Source: Rheinheimera oceanensis
GTDB lineage: Bacteria > Pseudomonadota > Gammaproteobacteria > Enterobacterales > Alteromonadaceae
Direction: 5' to 3'
Length of the DNA: 64,000 bases
Assembly (NCBI RefSeq): GCF_018831085.1
Contig: NZ_JAGPNM010000001.1
Span: 868,001-932,000 of the forward strand
Shown: piece after piece, positions 36,332 to 46,312 of the stretch
Numbering within the stretch: position 1 is the first letter of the stretch
Layout of the letters: the number at the start of each line of letters is the position of its first letter
Notes under the pieces: generated by a model
Told to the model about the DNA's origin: nothing
Databases searched by the model: none
The model's input: only the letters and a program-made list of their open reading frames with translations
Made by a program: the position numbers and the translations under genes

Positions 36332-36694
36332 AATTCCTCTAAATCTCTCCCTGGCTACTGCAGTGTTGGCAGAGCCTCGGGGGTAAAACCTTTGCAGTGA
36401 TATTGAGTGTGAGAAAAATCCGCCCGCCCGTCTAGCTATACAAACAGATAATGGAACAAGGCCAGAAGCACTTCTAGTATATGTTCAGTTCTGATGAATT
36501 ATTCAGACTAATACGATAGTCGGCAAAAGAGATAGCCGACGCAGCTATTCCTGGCAGGTGCTGCAACATCACTTAGCAGATAAAGCTGGCGGTTGTTTTT
36601 CTTAACGAAAGCAGTGCTGTACTGAAGTTAATTTATTAATCAGGTTAATACGCCGTGTGTAACACCGAGATTAACCATAGAAGGAATTATGTAA
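36332..36694. promoter_or_regulatory. Divergent promoter region with an imperfect dyad at 36490-36507
   Basis: The gap between the divergent amidohydrolase and hydrolase genes holds TCTGATGAATTATTCAGA (36490-36507, 14 of 18 positions symmetric). No terminator or RNA is evident. It is a candidate site for the FixJ-type regulator or a LysR protein; neither is shown. Confidence 0.4.
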
Positions 36695-37384
36695 ATGACA
36701 AACCCTAAACTTGAAGTACTGACTCCACAAAACAGTCAGCTTATTTTTATCGACCACCAACCACAAATGGCCTTTGGTGTGCAGTCAATTGACAGACAAA
36801 CACTGAAAAACAACACTGTAGGCCTGGCTAAAGCAGCCAAGATTTTTAACATTCCTACCACTATTACCACGGTAGAAACTCAGGGTTTTTCTGGTTACAC
36901 CTACCCTGAGTTATTGGACGTGTTCCCCGGTAAACCCATACTGGAGCGCACCTCAATGAACTCATGGGACGACCAGAAAGTACGTGATGCTTTAGCCAAA
37001 AATGGCAAAAAGAAAGTGGTAGTAGCGGGTTTATGGACTGAAGTGTGTAACACCACTTTTGCACTGTGCGCCATGCTGGAGGGCGACTACGAAATTTATA
37101 TGGTGGCGGATGCTTCAGGCGGCACCACTAAAGAAGCGCACGATTATGCTATGCAGCGTATGGTGCAGGCAGGTGTTGTACCGATGACCTGGCAGCAGGT
37201 ATTACTGGAATGGCAACGCGATTGGGCGCACAAAGATACTTATGATGCAGTTACCAGCCTGGTAAAAGAGCATTCTGGTGCTTACGGTATGGGCGTCGAT
37301 TACGCCTACACCATGGTACATAAAGCGCCACAACGTGCAACAGGAACCCATGAAACTCTGGCGCCGGTAGCTGCTGCCAAATAA
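36695..37384 (+). CDS. Isochorismatase-like cysteine hydrolase (YcaC type)
   Basis: 229 residues. The triad pattern of the family is present: Asp in LIFIDHQPQMAFGV, and the Cys region VAGLWTEVCNTTFALCAMLE. YcaC-type members act on unknown amides; the true substrate is not visible. A related gene (same AGLWTE(V/I)C and ASGGT motifs) occurs at 51151-51804. Its C-terminal tail (about 200-229) is extra. It starts the set with XapX and the signalling genes. Confidence 0.9.
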   Translation: MTNPKLEVLTPQNSQLIFIDHQPQMAFGVQSIDRQTLKNNTVGLAKAAKIFNIPTTITTVETQGFSGYTYPELLDVFPGKPILERTSMNSWDDQKVRDALAKNGKKKVVVAGLWTEVCNTTFALCAMLEGDYEIYMVADASGGTTKEAHDYAMQRMVQAGVVPMTWQQVLLEWQRDWAHKDTYDAVTSLVKEHSGAYGMGVDYAYTMVHKAPQRATGTHETLAPVAAAK

Positions 37385-37531
37385 TGTTACTGTGTGGCTG
37401 ACAGATTATCTTTACTGCATCGCAGACTGACTGTCAGCCCATAACACACCATACCCTAACTGTGGATTATATGACGGCTAAAGTCTTATAACCCAAAGCA
37501 TTCTCAGGTTTTATACCCTTTGGGGGTCTAT

Positions 37532-37816
37532 ATGAAATTATATCTGTTGTCACTGGGTGCCGGTTTATTGGTTGGAATTATTTACGCGCTGATGCAAGTG
37601 CGTTCACCTGCTCCACCGGCCGTTGCGTTGTTAGGTTTACTCGGCATGCTGATTGGTGAACAAATTGTACCTGTAGTTAAGCAATGGGTCGCAGGCCAGC
37701 CTGTAACTATGCTATGGTTTAAAACAGAGTGTGTTCCTAAAATCACCGGCACGCCAGTCACTTTAGTTTCCAAAGCCAGAACTGAGAGAGACACTAATCC
37801 CAAAGACGATGTCTGA
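37532..37816 (+). CDS. XapX domain-containing small membrane protein
   Basis: 94 residues from the ATG at 37532, with a G-rich ribosome site 5 to 9 bases before. It has two membrane helices in YLLSLGAGLLVGIIYALMQV and PAVALLGLLGMLIGEQIVP, the XapX (DUF1427) pattern, then a cytoplasmic tail ending in charged residues. XapX genes often sit beside isochorismatase-like and amidohydrolase genes, as here. Function unknown. Confidence 0.88.
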   Translation: MKLYLLSLGAGLLVGIIYALMQVRSPAPPAVALLGLLGMLIGEQIVPVVKQWVAGQPVTMLWFKTECVPKITGTPVTLVSKARTERDTNPKDDV

Positions 37817-37917
37817 TACCTGACGTGTTGATTCAGTGAGCACTGAATAACTGCAATAATCGACCCAAGGCTGCAGACTCCAAAGGATATTTACTTGCTT
37901 AGCAGTATAGGAGTCAT

Positions 37918-38298
37918 ATGCGGACCATTGATAATAATAAAAAATTCATAGCGGTTGTCGATGATGATCTGTCTGTCCGGGCAGGGTTAAATAACTTATT
38001 GAGTTCAGTGGGCTATAAAACCCTATTATTTAAATCGGCCGAAGAGGTATTGCAAAGCGACGCTTTGACAAACTTAAGTTTTATGGTGCTTGACGTGAAG
38101 CTCAAAGGCATCAATGGCATAGAGTTGTTTGAACAATTACGCGCTGCCGATGTAAATATTCCAACGGTGTTTATCTCAGGTAATACCGATTTGAATACTC
38201 AGCTGCGTATCGCCCGTGCCGGGGCTTTACTATTTCTAACAAAACCGGTGGATGTAGAACTTTTGCTACGAACAATAGACAGTATAATGGAAGCCTGA
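37918..38298 (+). CDS. Response regulator, receiver domain only
   Basis: 126 residues, all receiver domain: VVDDDLSVRAGLNNLLSSVG at the start (acidic pair), phospho-acceptor Asp in FMVLDVKLKGINGIELF, Thr/Ser switch in VFISGNTD and Lys in FLTKPVD. It has no output domain. It is most like FixJ receivers. The large hybrid kinase gene follows 49 bases later, so it is a likely phosphorylation partner that sequesters or relays phosphate. Confidence 0.92.
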   Translation: MRTIDNNKKFIAVVDDDLSVRAGLNNLLSSVGYKTLLFKSAEEVLQSDALTNLSFMVLDVKLKGINGIELFEQLRAADVNIPTVFISGNTDLNTQLRIARAGALLFLTKPVDVELLLRTIDSIMEA

Positions 38299-38347
38299 AT
38301 TCAGATGCGTCGAATGATCAGTCGCATGTCGTTAAGAGGCTGTGGCA

Positions 38348-41300
38348 ATGAATAAGCTGGATCTTAGTGCATTCGATTTTAAACTATTACGGCAAGTCGA
38401 TGGCATTAGCTATAGCCGTGGCACTGTGCCAATGCAGACAAATTCTGCTGTAGTCATAGCCAGAGCGACTACTGTTGATACAAGGATCAGTAAACAGCTG
38501 GAAAATGAATTTTCTCTGGCCTCTGTGCTGGGTGCAGCCTGGGCCATTCGTCCTGTCGATTTGGTTGTTTCAGATGACCAGCCGGTCTTACTATATGAAG
38601 ATTATCAGGCAGAACCACTGCACCGCCGTTTTAAAGGCAGTTGTTCGCTGGAGTTTTTTTTCCCTCTGGCGTTACAAATTACAGCGTTATTAAAAGCCCT
38701 GCATGCTACTTCCTTACTACACAGAAACATTAATCCTGACACGCTGTTGATTGATCAGAACGGCATTATACGCTTAAGCGGCTTTGGCTTTGCAGGCCCC
38801 ATAAACGGCACTAAACCTGCTTTAGCTGCGCCCGTGACAAACGGTTCCCTGGCTTATATCTCACCGGAACATACCGGTTTAGGTGCAACCCCTGTAGATT
38901 ACCGTAGTGAACTTTATTCTGCCGGTGTTGTGCTGTATGAGCTGCTAACCGGCCGTTTACCGTTTGAGCTGGATGAAACAGCAGAGCCGCAAGACTGGAT
39001 GCATTGCCACTTAGTATGTGATGTCAAAGCACCTAATATTCTAAACCTGGCTATTCCAGCCTGGTTATCAAAACTGATATTAAAGTTACTGGAAAAAGAC
39101 CCTGCACAACGTTACCAATCTGCCGCCGCACTGGAAGCAGATTTGCTCTATTGCCATAAAGTCTGGCGGGAGACCGGCGATATCAGTCCTTTTCCGCTGG
39201 GGCAGTTTCATGCATCTGCAAGTTTAAAAATCCCTGACAACCTGCATTTACGACAACAGGAAGCAGAGCAGCTGCATTCAGCCTTACATTACAGCAGAGT
39301 GAGTAAACATAAAGCAGTAGTATTCCTGACAGGGGCTGCCGGTATTGGCAAGTCTGCATTATTGCAGGCTTTTATATCTGATTTAGATACCACCAGATTA
39401 TGTGTTGCCAAGGGTAAAGCCGAACAACAAACCAATGTGGTGCCTTATATTACCTTAATCCAGGCATTCCGGTTTTGTCTTAAAAGGCTTTTGAAATTAC
39501 CTGCGCCTGAACGTAATTTCTGGCAACAACGATTGGCAAAGAATCTTGGTAGCTATCTGAGCAAAGCTATTAACGCATTGCCTGAGTTGGCATCTCTTTG
39601 TACGGTAAAACAAGAGGGCGTTATACCAGCAGAACCGCAAGACAGCACCAGATTAATACTGCTAAAACTGGTTCAGGCTCTTACCACAACAGAAAATCCT
39701 TTTGTTTTAGTTGTGGATGACATTCAGTGGTTAGATCAAGCCAGTAAACATTTTTTAGTCCAGTTGATGTCAGAAACATCGTTTTCACCGCTGACACTGA
39801 TACTGGGAGGGCGTGACAGTGAAGAAACTACGATACTCCGCTCTGCCTTACCGCAGCCTAATCCGGCCTGGTTGTTTGAGCTGCAGCTAAAACCACTGGA
39901 TCAAGCGCAAATCACAAAAATTATTGCCGGCATGTTTCAAACCACTCACCCAAATATGCTGAATCTGGCAACACTGATACTGGCCAAAACATTAGGTAAT
40001 CCCTTTTTTGTTACGCAGTTTTTAAACACGCTGGTACAAAAAGGTTTAATCAACCGGGTTCCTCATACCAGCAGTTGGCATTGCAACCAGAAGGCTATTG
40101 AAGCCATCGCCTATACCGACAATGTGGCAGACAACATTCTGCAGCACTTTCTGTTGTTTCCCTCGGAAACTCAACATCTGCTTATAGGTATGTCCTGTAT
40201 TGGCCGTCAGGCAGAACAGCACCTTCTTACAGATCTTTTTAAGCTGACAAACGAAGAAATCCAGCACCGTCTGCTACCTGCGTTACACAATAATGTGCTG
40301 CATAAAACAGATACAGGTTATGCCTTTTATCATGATTTAGTACATAGCGCGATTAAGGAGCTGATTTCTCAGGAAGACATTTGTCAGTTTAATCTGATGA
40401 TTGGCAGGCATTTATTAAAACAGGCGATGAGCAGCACATCTGATGATAAGCTGTTTCGGGCACTGGAGCATTTGTCTGTTGCCACCTTACTGTTAACTGA
40501 TCCGCTGGAACGCCGGCATATTATGAACTGTGCTCTGACTGCGGCTAACAAAGCCAAAAGTGCGAATGCCTGGCAGTCGGCTTTGTACTTTATCCGTTTC
40601 GCCGACAGCCTTCTGAGCGACAATTGCGAAAACCATAAACAGATTTTAGTGGCATTGCGGCTGGCACTGGCTGAATGTGAAATTCTAACCGGCCGGTTAG
40701 AAGCCGTGCCAGCTATTCTGGCTGAAGCACTGCAAATGAATGTTGATAAGATACATAACGCGCAGGTCTACCAGCTTAATACCGAACTTAACTTACGCCG
40801 CTTTGCTTATCAGGAAGCGGTGAATGTGGCACTAAACGGCTTGCAAATATTTGACTACATAATAAGCCCTGCACCAACAGATAATGATTGTTTGAAAGCT
40901 TACAACCGGTTAAAAAAAAGGCTTGGCAATGACTTCAGACAATGTTTTATACAATTGCCATTGATGGCAGACCCACAGGCAGAGGCTATAACCGGCCTGC
41001 TGGCTGCGTTATCTGCTCCCGCCCTGTTTACCAACCAAAACCTGCATTTTATTCAGTTGTGTCATTCGCTGGAATTAGCACTGGATTATGGCATTAGCGG
41101 TATTGCTGCTTCAGCGTTAGGTTGGTATGGCGTATTGATCAGCCAAAAGTATGGCGAATACGAAGCCGGCATGGCTTACTGCCAATTGTCCCGCTCTTTG
41201 GTAGCTAAGCATCAGTTTATTGAGTATGAAGCAAAGGTTTTGCTACCTCTGGTTCGGGCAAGTGTATGGACCCAGCCGCTATCTTCTGCCGTTGATTGCG

Positions 41301-43849
41301 CCAACGCTGTTGTTTTTGCCGACGTTGTACACGGTGATTTAGCCGTAGCCTGTTTCGCGTTCTGCCATCAGATAGCCAATATCCTCAGTCTTGGTCAACC
41401 GCTGGATAAAGTGCTGGCAGAAACACACCGTGGTTTAACCTTAAGCAAAAAAGCAGCTTTTGATGATATAGAACTGATTTTAACGGTGCAGCAGGTATTT
41501 ATTGACAACCTGCATCTTGGCAAAGGCAATGTGTTTTCAGGGCATAACCTCATGTCAGCTATGCCGCATCTTAGCGAAGATGAATTGTCAAAACGTATGC
41601 CGACATTAGTGTTCTTGTACTGGCTATACAAAGGTATGTCGCATTATTTTGCCGGTGAGTATCAGGACGCTGTAACCTGCCTGAACAAAGCGGGTGGTTA
41701 TAATTGGTCAGTGCCTGCTCATATCCATTTGCTGGATTATCACTTTTTCAGTGCTATGTCGCTGATGGCAGCACACACTGAACTGAGCCCGGGCCTCAGA
41801 CAGCAGGTGTTGCAGCATCAGCAACAAATAAACCAATGGGCCGAACTTAACCCAACAAATTTTGCCGATAAAGCCGCTATTCTGCAAGCCGAGTTATGGC
41901 GCTTTGATGGCGAAATTCTAAAAGCCATGGGAGCTTTTGAAAATATTACGGCCAGCTATAAAAACAAGGATTTTATCCAAAACAAAGCCTTAGCTTATGA
42001 AAGAGCTGGCCGCACCGCATTAGAACACGGACAGCCAACCGCTGCGGCTGCCTATCTGCAGCAGTCTATCCTTTGTTATAAGGAGTGGTCAGCCCAGAGT
42101 AAAGTTAAACAACTGGAGAACCTCTGTATTGATGCCGGGATAGCTGAGTTGCGTGGCGAAATTAAGCAATTACCGCATTCTGAGAGTGCCAATAGTTACT
42201 ATTTATCTAATCTGTTAAGGGCATCTAAAGCTATTACCGAACAGGTGGATTATTCAACGTTATTACAAGTACTGTTAAAAATTATTGTCGAGCAAGCCGG
42301 CGCACAACGTGTATTACTGCTCAAACCGCAAGGCGATAGCCTGATACTGGAAGCAAGGGCAAATACCACCACCACAGGAGTCGTGTTTGAAGCGTTGAAT
42401 AGCGAAGCTAACTGGGATGACTTACCAAAATCTTTTGTAAATACCGCAATACGAACACAGAAATTGCTGTATGTGAAAGCTAACCAGCTAAGTACACCTT
42501 ATGAGTTGGACCCCTATTTCCAGCGCTTCTGCGATTTTACAGCACTATGTCTGCCGATGATCAGACAGGGTAAGTTACTCGCCATGTTCTACATTGAGCT
42601 TAAAGCAAAAGACGAGCAACTTAGTGAAGAGTACCTGAATGTACTTACATTTCTGGCAGGCCATGCTGCTGTGTCAATAGAAACGTCCCGGCTATACAAC
42701 AGCATAGAAAATGTAAACCAACAGCGACTGCAGCTGGAGCGGGCACTACGGGTAGCGGATACCTCACTGGCATTGGGTGAACAGATCAGCAGAACCGGCA
42801 GTTGGCGCTGGGAGCTGCATAAAAACACCTTAGTTTGCTCAGAAGAATTTTGCCGAATCTTAGGCCTGGATCCACAGCGTCGTACTATTTTATTTGCTGC
42901 TTTTGCCGCTTGTATTCACCCGGATGACAAAAAATCTGTGCTGGAGCAAATTCATCGCGCAGTGCAAATGGAAACAGCAATTAAAGTGGAATACCGCATT
43001 CTTAAGGATGATGGCAGTATTTTATATTTAACAGGGCAAGGCTGTCCGGTATTTGGCACCGACAAATTAATTGATTACGTTGGCACTGTCACTGATGTAA
43101 CAGCACGACGGGCGTCAGAAGATGCATTACGCGCAGCGCAAGACGATTTAGCCCGGGTATCCAGGGTTACCACTATCGGGCAACTCACTTCTTCTATTGC
43201 CCATGAAATTAATCAGCCTCTTATGTCTATTGCTGCCAATGCCGGCGCAGGTTTACGCTGGTTGCATCGCCCAACGCCCGACTTACAACAGGTTAGCGCC
43301 AGCTTACAGGCTATAGCCACCGAAGGACAAAGAGCCGGGCAAATTGTACAAAGCCTGCGCACTCTGACTAAAAACTCCAAAGCTGTATTGCGCGCGCTGG
43401 ATATGCACGATGTACTAAACTGTATTGTGGCACTGGCGCGCAGTGAAATTGAGCGACGAGATGTATCTTTAGTTATGCATTTGGATGCACAGTTGTCACA
43501 TATCCGTGGTGATATAGTGCAACTACAGCAGGTGATGTTGAACCTGGTGATGAACGCCTTAGAAGCGATGAGCGAAGTCAGCAACAGGCAAAGAGTGCTA
43601 ACCATATCCACTTTTACGCAAGAAGAGCAGAAGATCTTTATCACAGTTGAAGACACAGGACCAGGTATTAATGATGAGATAAAAGACCGTTTGTTTGATG
43701 CCTTCTATACTACTAAGAAAGACGGCATGGGTATGGGGCTGGCAATTTGCCATTCGGTTGTTGATATGCATGGTGGTAAGTTATCTGCAGCAGCACGTCA
43801 GCCTGTTGGCAGCGTGTTTTCTTTTTTTGTTCCCTTAGTCAAAGACTAA
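38348..43849 (+). CDS. Giant hybrid sensor: pseudokinase / AAA ATPase / TPR / GAF / PAS / histidine kinase
   Basis: 1833 residues from the ATG at 38348 (AGAGG 8 bases before). Order: Ser/Thr-kinase-like fold (10-270), ATPase with P-loop GAAGIGKS (329-336) and Walker B LVVDDIQWLD (about 452-461), long helical TPR-like region (about 680-1260), GAF (about 1285-1440), PAS (about 1475-1590), HisKA with phospho-His1619 in SIAHEINQPL, then HATPase with N-box LNLVMNALEAM and G-boxes VEDTGPGI and GMGMGLAI. The kinase fold lacks the HRD Asp (H125-R126-N127) and DFG (S144-G145-F146-G147), so it is probably inactive. The FixJ partner is next. Confidence 0.93.
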   Translation: MNKLDLSAFDFKLLRQVDGISYSRGTVPMQTNSAVVIARATTVDTRISKQLENEFSLASVLGAAWAIRPVDLVVSDDQPVLLYEDYQAEPLHRRFKGSCSLEFFFPLALQITALLKALHATSLLHRNINPDTLLIDQNGIIRLSGFGFAGPINGTKPALAAPVTNGSLAYISPEHTGLGATPVDYRSELYSAGVVLYELLTGRLPFELDETAEPQDWMHCHLVCDVKAPNILNLAIPAWLSKLILKLLEKDPAQRYQSAAALEADLLYCHKVWRETGDISPFPLGQFHASASLKIPDNLHLRQQEAEQLHSALHYSRVSKHKAVVFLTGAAGIGKSALLQAFISDLDTTRLCVAKGKAEQQTNVVPYITLIQAFRFCLKRLLKLPAPERNFWQQRLAKNLGSYLSKAINALPELASLCTVKQEGVIPAEPQDSTRLILLKLVQALTTTENPFVLVVDDIQWLDQASKHFLVQLMSETSFSPLTLILGGRDSEETTILRSALPQPNPAWLFELQLKPLDQAQITKIIAGMFQTTHPNMLNLATLILAKTLGNPFFVTQFLNTLVQKGLINRVPHTSSWHCNQKAIEAIAYTDNVADNILQHFLLFPSETQHLLIGMSCIGRQAEQHLLTDLFKLTNEEIQHRLLPALHNNVLHKTDTGYAFYHDLVHSAIKELISQEDICQFNLMIGRHLLKQAMSSTSDDKLFRALEHLSVATLLLTDPLERRHIMNCALTAANKAKSANAWQSALYFIRFADSLLSDNCENHKQILVALRLALAECEILTGRLEAVPAILAEALQMNVDKIHNAQVYQLNTELNLRRFAYQEAVNVALNGLQIFDYIISPAPTDNDCLKAYNRLKKRLGNDFRQCFIQLPLMADPQAEAITGLLAALSAPALFTNQNLHFIQLCHSLELALDYGISGIAASALGWYGVLISQKYGEYEAGMAYCQLSRSLVAKHQFIEYEAKVLLPLVRASVWTQPLSSAVDCANAVVFADVVHGDLAVACFAFCHQIANILSLGQPLDKVLAETHRGLTLSKKAAFDDIELILTVQQVFIDNLHLGKGNVFSGHNLMSAMPHLSEDELSKRMPTLVFLYWLYKGMSHYFAGEYQDAVTCLNKAGGYNWSVPAHIHLLDYHFFSAMSLMAAHTELSPGLRQQVLQHQQQINQWAELNPTNFADKAAILQAELWRFDGEILKAMGAFENITASYKNKDFIQNKALAYERAGRTALEHGQPTAAAAYLQQSILCYKEWSAQSKVKQLENLCIDAGIAELRGEIKQLPHSESANSYYLSNLLRASKAITEQVDYSTLLQVLLKIIVEQAGAQRVLLLKPQGDSLILEARANTTTTGVVFEALNSEANWDDLPKSFVNTAIRTQKLLYVKANQLSTPYELDPYFQRFCDFTALCLPMIRQGKLLAMFYIELKAKDEQLSEEYLNVLTFLAGHAAVSIETSRLYNSIENVNQQRLQLERALRVADTSLALGEQISRTGSWRWELHKNTLVCSEEFCRILGLDPQRRTILFAAFAACIHPDDKKSVLEQIHRAVQMETAIKVEYRILKDDGSILYLTGQGCPVFGTDKLIDYVGTVTDVTARRASEDALRAAQDDLARVSRVTTIGQLTSSIAHEINQPLMSIAANAGAGLRWLHRPTPDLQQVSASLQAIATEGQRAGQIVQSLRTLTKNSKAVLRALDMHDVLNCIVALARSEIERRDVSLVMHLDAQLSHIRGDIVQLQQVMLNLVMNALEAMSEVSNRQRVLTISTFTQEEQKIFITVEDTGPGINDEIKDRLFDAFYTTKKDGMGMGLAICHSVVDMHGGKLSAAARQPVGSVFSFFVPLVKD

Positions 43850-43876
43850 GTCGTAGCGCCTGAACGGAGGAAGCCC

Positions 43877-44497
43877 ATGACTGGTTTAGTGATAGTAGTG
43901 GAAGATGAAGAGCCGGTGCGTACTGCACTGGTGAGGTTGCTGGAATCCGCGGATCACACTGTACGTGATTTTGCCTCTGGCACAGACTTTTTGAACAGTA
44001 CTATCCCGGATACTCCGGCATGCCTGCTGTTAGATATGCAAATGCCAGACATTACCGGTATAAATATTATTGAACAACTGGCCAGTATCGAAGCCAGAAT
44101 TCCCGTAATTTTTATTACAGGTTATGGCTCTATTCCTATGAGTGTACAGGCAATGAAACTGGGGGCCAGAGAGTTTCTTACCAAACCTGTTTGCCCGGAA
44201 GCATTATTGACGGCTGTAACGGAAGCATTAGCATCTGATCAGGCAAATCTGCAGTACCGGCTTGAGCAAACCGAACTGACAACCCGCTATAACTTGCTAA
44301 CGCCCCGGGAGCAGCAAGTGTTGGAATTTATTATTAGCGGTTTGCTAATCAAACAAATTGCGGCGGAACTAGCTGTTAGCGAAATAACCATTAAAGTACA
44401 TAAAAAGCAGATTATGAATAAAATGTGCACCAAATCCATTACCGATTTGGTGCGTATTAGCGAGCGGTTGCATATATCCCAGGCCAGAAGCCGCTAG
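43877..44497 (+). CDS. FixJ-family response regulator with LuxR-type HTH
   Basis: 206 residues. Receiver: IVVEDEEPVRTALVRLLESA, phospho-Asp in LLLDMQMPDITGINII, FITGYGS, and FLTKPVCP. Output HTH: LTPREQQVLEFIISGLLIKQ, then IAAELAVSEITIKVHKKQIM. AGGAGGAA-type ribosome site precedes it. It is 27 bases after the histidine kinase, so it is its cognate regulator. Targets are not shown; the amidohydrolase/hydrolase genes are good candidates. Confidence 0.95.
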   Translation: MTGLVIVVEDEEPVRTALVRLLESADHTVRDFASGTDFLNSTIPDTPACLLLDMQMPDITGINIIEQLASIEARIPVIFITGYGSIPMSVQAMKLGAREFLTKPVCPEALLTAVTEALASDQANLQYRLEQTELTTRYNLLTPREQQVLEFIISGLLIKQIAAELAVSEITIKVHKKQIMNKMCTKSITDLVRISERLHISQARSR

Positions 44498-44510
44498 AAA
44501 TCTGCTTTAT

Positions 44511-44564
44511 CTATCTTTCAACGTCATGCTTCAGGCTGCTCTCAATGCGCTGGTCAGAGATCAA
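44511..44564 (-). pseudogene. Remnant 3' end of a TMEM175/DUF1211 gene
   Basis: Reading minus, LISDQRIESSLKHDVER-stop. The intact neighbour at 46313-46900 ends LIPDQRIERSLKHDVTR-stop: 14 of 17 residues are the same, and the DNA differs mostly at silent positions. Only this last part is left; the matching coding sequence stops at an in-frame TGA at 44565. It looks like the tail of a second, destroyed paralogue. Confidence 0.75.
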
Positions 44565-44616
44565 TCAAACTTAGTACAAACAATTTTATCAAAACTAGCT
44601 CATAAGGCTCATCAAG

Positions 44617-46110
44617 ATGAAAACAATTCATTTAATATTCGTTCTTTTGTCCACTTTTGGTGCCCATGTTTATGCGCAGCAAAAACCCTTTATGGATTAT
44701 GTGCTCAGCTGGGACGGAGACACCTCAACACTGGAGGTCGAACTGACGTATTCTGCATCCCAAAAAGACAGTACTGTATTTGTATTCGGAGACCCCAGTT
44801 TTGGCGGACAGAATGATATATTTACAGTCATCAAAAATATTCGTGTTACCGAGCCTGAAGAGGTCAAGATTGACTCTGCAACCAGACAGATCACCGTACA
44901 TCACAACGGCACTAAAAAACACCAAATCCGTTATGAAATAGATGGTTCATTTAATGAGAATCAGCCAACGGTAATATCTCAAACAGAACTGTTCAGGCCG
45001 GTTATCAGCAAAGGATTCTTAACCTTGGTAAATAAGCAATTTACCCTGGAAATAACCGATGAAAGTAATCCATTGGTATCCTTCGTATGGCGTGATCATC
45101 CCAAAAACTTCAACTATTTCAATTCCGTTGTTCCGTCTCAAACAGATCCATTGGAAAAGCTTGCAGCCGATTACAACCAGGTTTCCGAAAAGGTGTACTT
45201 TGTTATGGGAGACAATATTGATGTGAGGGAATACAAGGTTATCGGGGTTCCCTATTATAGTGTGACTACGAAAGAAGATAAGTATGGCAATGACTTGCAG
45301 GGGAGTCTCAAGCCTTTTTTCGAAAGCTATTTTCCGAGTATCCACAGGTTTTGGAACGATACCGATTTTCCGTTCTATTTTTTAGCCGTATCGGCGCTTC
45401 AAAATAATCAAAATGAAATAGGAGCAGGTGGCTTTGGGATCAGAAACGGCTTTGTAATGAAGCTGGGAAGAGCATTTGGTACTTGGGAAAAGTATGTAAC
45501 AGCACACGAAACCGCCCATACTTGGATAGGGATAAAAATGATGTTGGGTAAAGGGAGTTTTGATCATCAATGGTTTGGTGAAGGGTTTAACGACTACACT
45601 ACTCTCATTAATTTGGCAAACAGCAAAATTTACGGGCAAGGGGAGTTTCTGCATTACCTGAACGAAGAGACCCTGAAAAAGCATTACGAGAGTGAGGTTA
45701 AAGGGGCACATAATGATGCCATCGCCGCAAATTATTGGACCGACTATGCCAATTATGGAAAGCTTCCCTACAGACGAGGTCTTATCTATGCATTTTATCT
45801 GGATAACCAAATCAGGTTGGCGTCAAATGGAAAATTTACCCTGAGGAATATGCTGCTAGACCTTTACCAGTATAGAAAGGCTAAAAGTAAGGATGAAGCT
45901 TTAACTGTTGATGATTTTATTAACGCAGGCGCTACTTATATAGACAAAGAGGAGCTATCACAACAAGTAAAACGTTTTATGATAGAAGGGCTCCCCATTG
46001 ATTTTAGCAGTGTAAAACTTATAGACGCATTCAATCTCGAAATCAACGATAACATACCAAAGCTGAACTTGCGTGAGGGGACAGACCTAGCAACAATATA
46101 TCAATGGTAA
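44617..46110 (+). CDS. Secreted M61-like zinc metallopeptidase, probably transferred
   Basis: 497 residues with a signal peptide (MKTIHLIFVLLSTFGAHVYA). The zinc motif is HETAHTWIGIK near residue 302-312, with the third ligand in WFGEGFNDYTTL about 23 residues on, the gluzincin pattern of M61 and M1 peptidases. The N-terminal half is beta-rich and the C-terminus helical. It is unlike the rest of the window in base composition: AT-rich, with frequent AGA and AGG for Arg, as in Bacteroidota. It sits between gene remnants, which supports insertion from elsewhere. Confidence 0.82.
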   Translation: MKTIHLIFVLLSTFGAHVYAQQKPFMDYVLSWDGDTSTLEVELTYSASQKDSTVFVFGDPSFGGQNDIFTVIKNIRVTEPEEVKIDSATRQITVHHNGTKKHQIRYEIDGSFNENQPTVISQTELFRPVISKGFLTLVNKQFTLEITDESNPLVSFVWRDHPKNFNYFNSVVPSQTDPLEKLAADYNQVSEKVYFVMGDNIDVREYKVIGVPYYSVTTKEDKYGNDLQGSLKPFFESYFPSIHRFWNDTDFPFYFLAVSALQNNQNEIGAGGFGIRNGFVMKLGRAFGTWEKYVTAHETAHTWIGIKMMLGKGSFDHQWFGEGFNDYTTLINLANSKIYGQGEFLHYLNEETLKKHYESEVKGAHNDAIAANYWTDYANYGKLPYRRGLIYAFYLDNQIRLASNGKFTLRNMLLDLYQYRKAKSKDEALTVDDFINAGATYIDKEELSQQVKRFMIEGLPIDFSSVKLIDAFNLEINDNIPKLNLREGTDLATIYQW

Positions 46111-46111
46111 T

Positions 46112-46291
46112 GATAATATTAAATTAGCCTCCGACAAACCCGATGTGCTTCACTTTAGCGCTAAGCTGGCGCCCCTGTTCGCCGGCTTTGAATCGTCAGA
46201 CAGCAGTTCTTACACGGGTATGGCTAAACGCAAAGACTTACTGGATGGGGCGGTATTGGTGTGCAATTACGTCAGCAAGGCCGGCTGTTAG
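46112..46291 (+). pseudogene. Fragment of an unidentified gene
   Basis: A plus-strand frame closing with TAG at 46289-46291 reads NIKLASDKPDVLHF, then SAKLAPLFAGFESSDSSSYT and DLLDGAVLVCNYVSKAGC. Its GC content matches the host, unlike the peptidase before it. No start codon with a ribosome site is visible and its beginning overlaps the end of the peptidase gene. I do not recognise it; it is probably the 3' piece of a gene cut by the insertion. Confidence 0.4.
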
Positions 46292-46312
46292 AGCCGCTAG
46301 TTTGCACGTTCT

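Noticed and set aside
37396..37439. Terminator after the isochorismatase-like gene
   Set aside because: GGCTGACAG and CTGTCAGCC form 9-bp arms, but the loop is 26 bases and no T-run follows.
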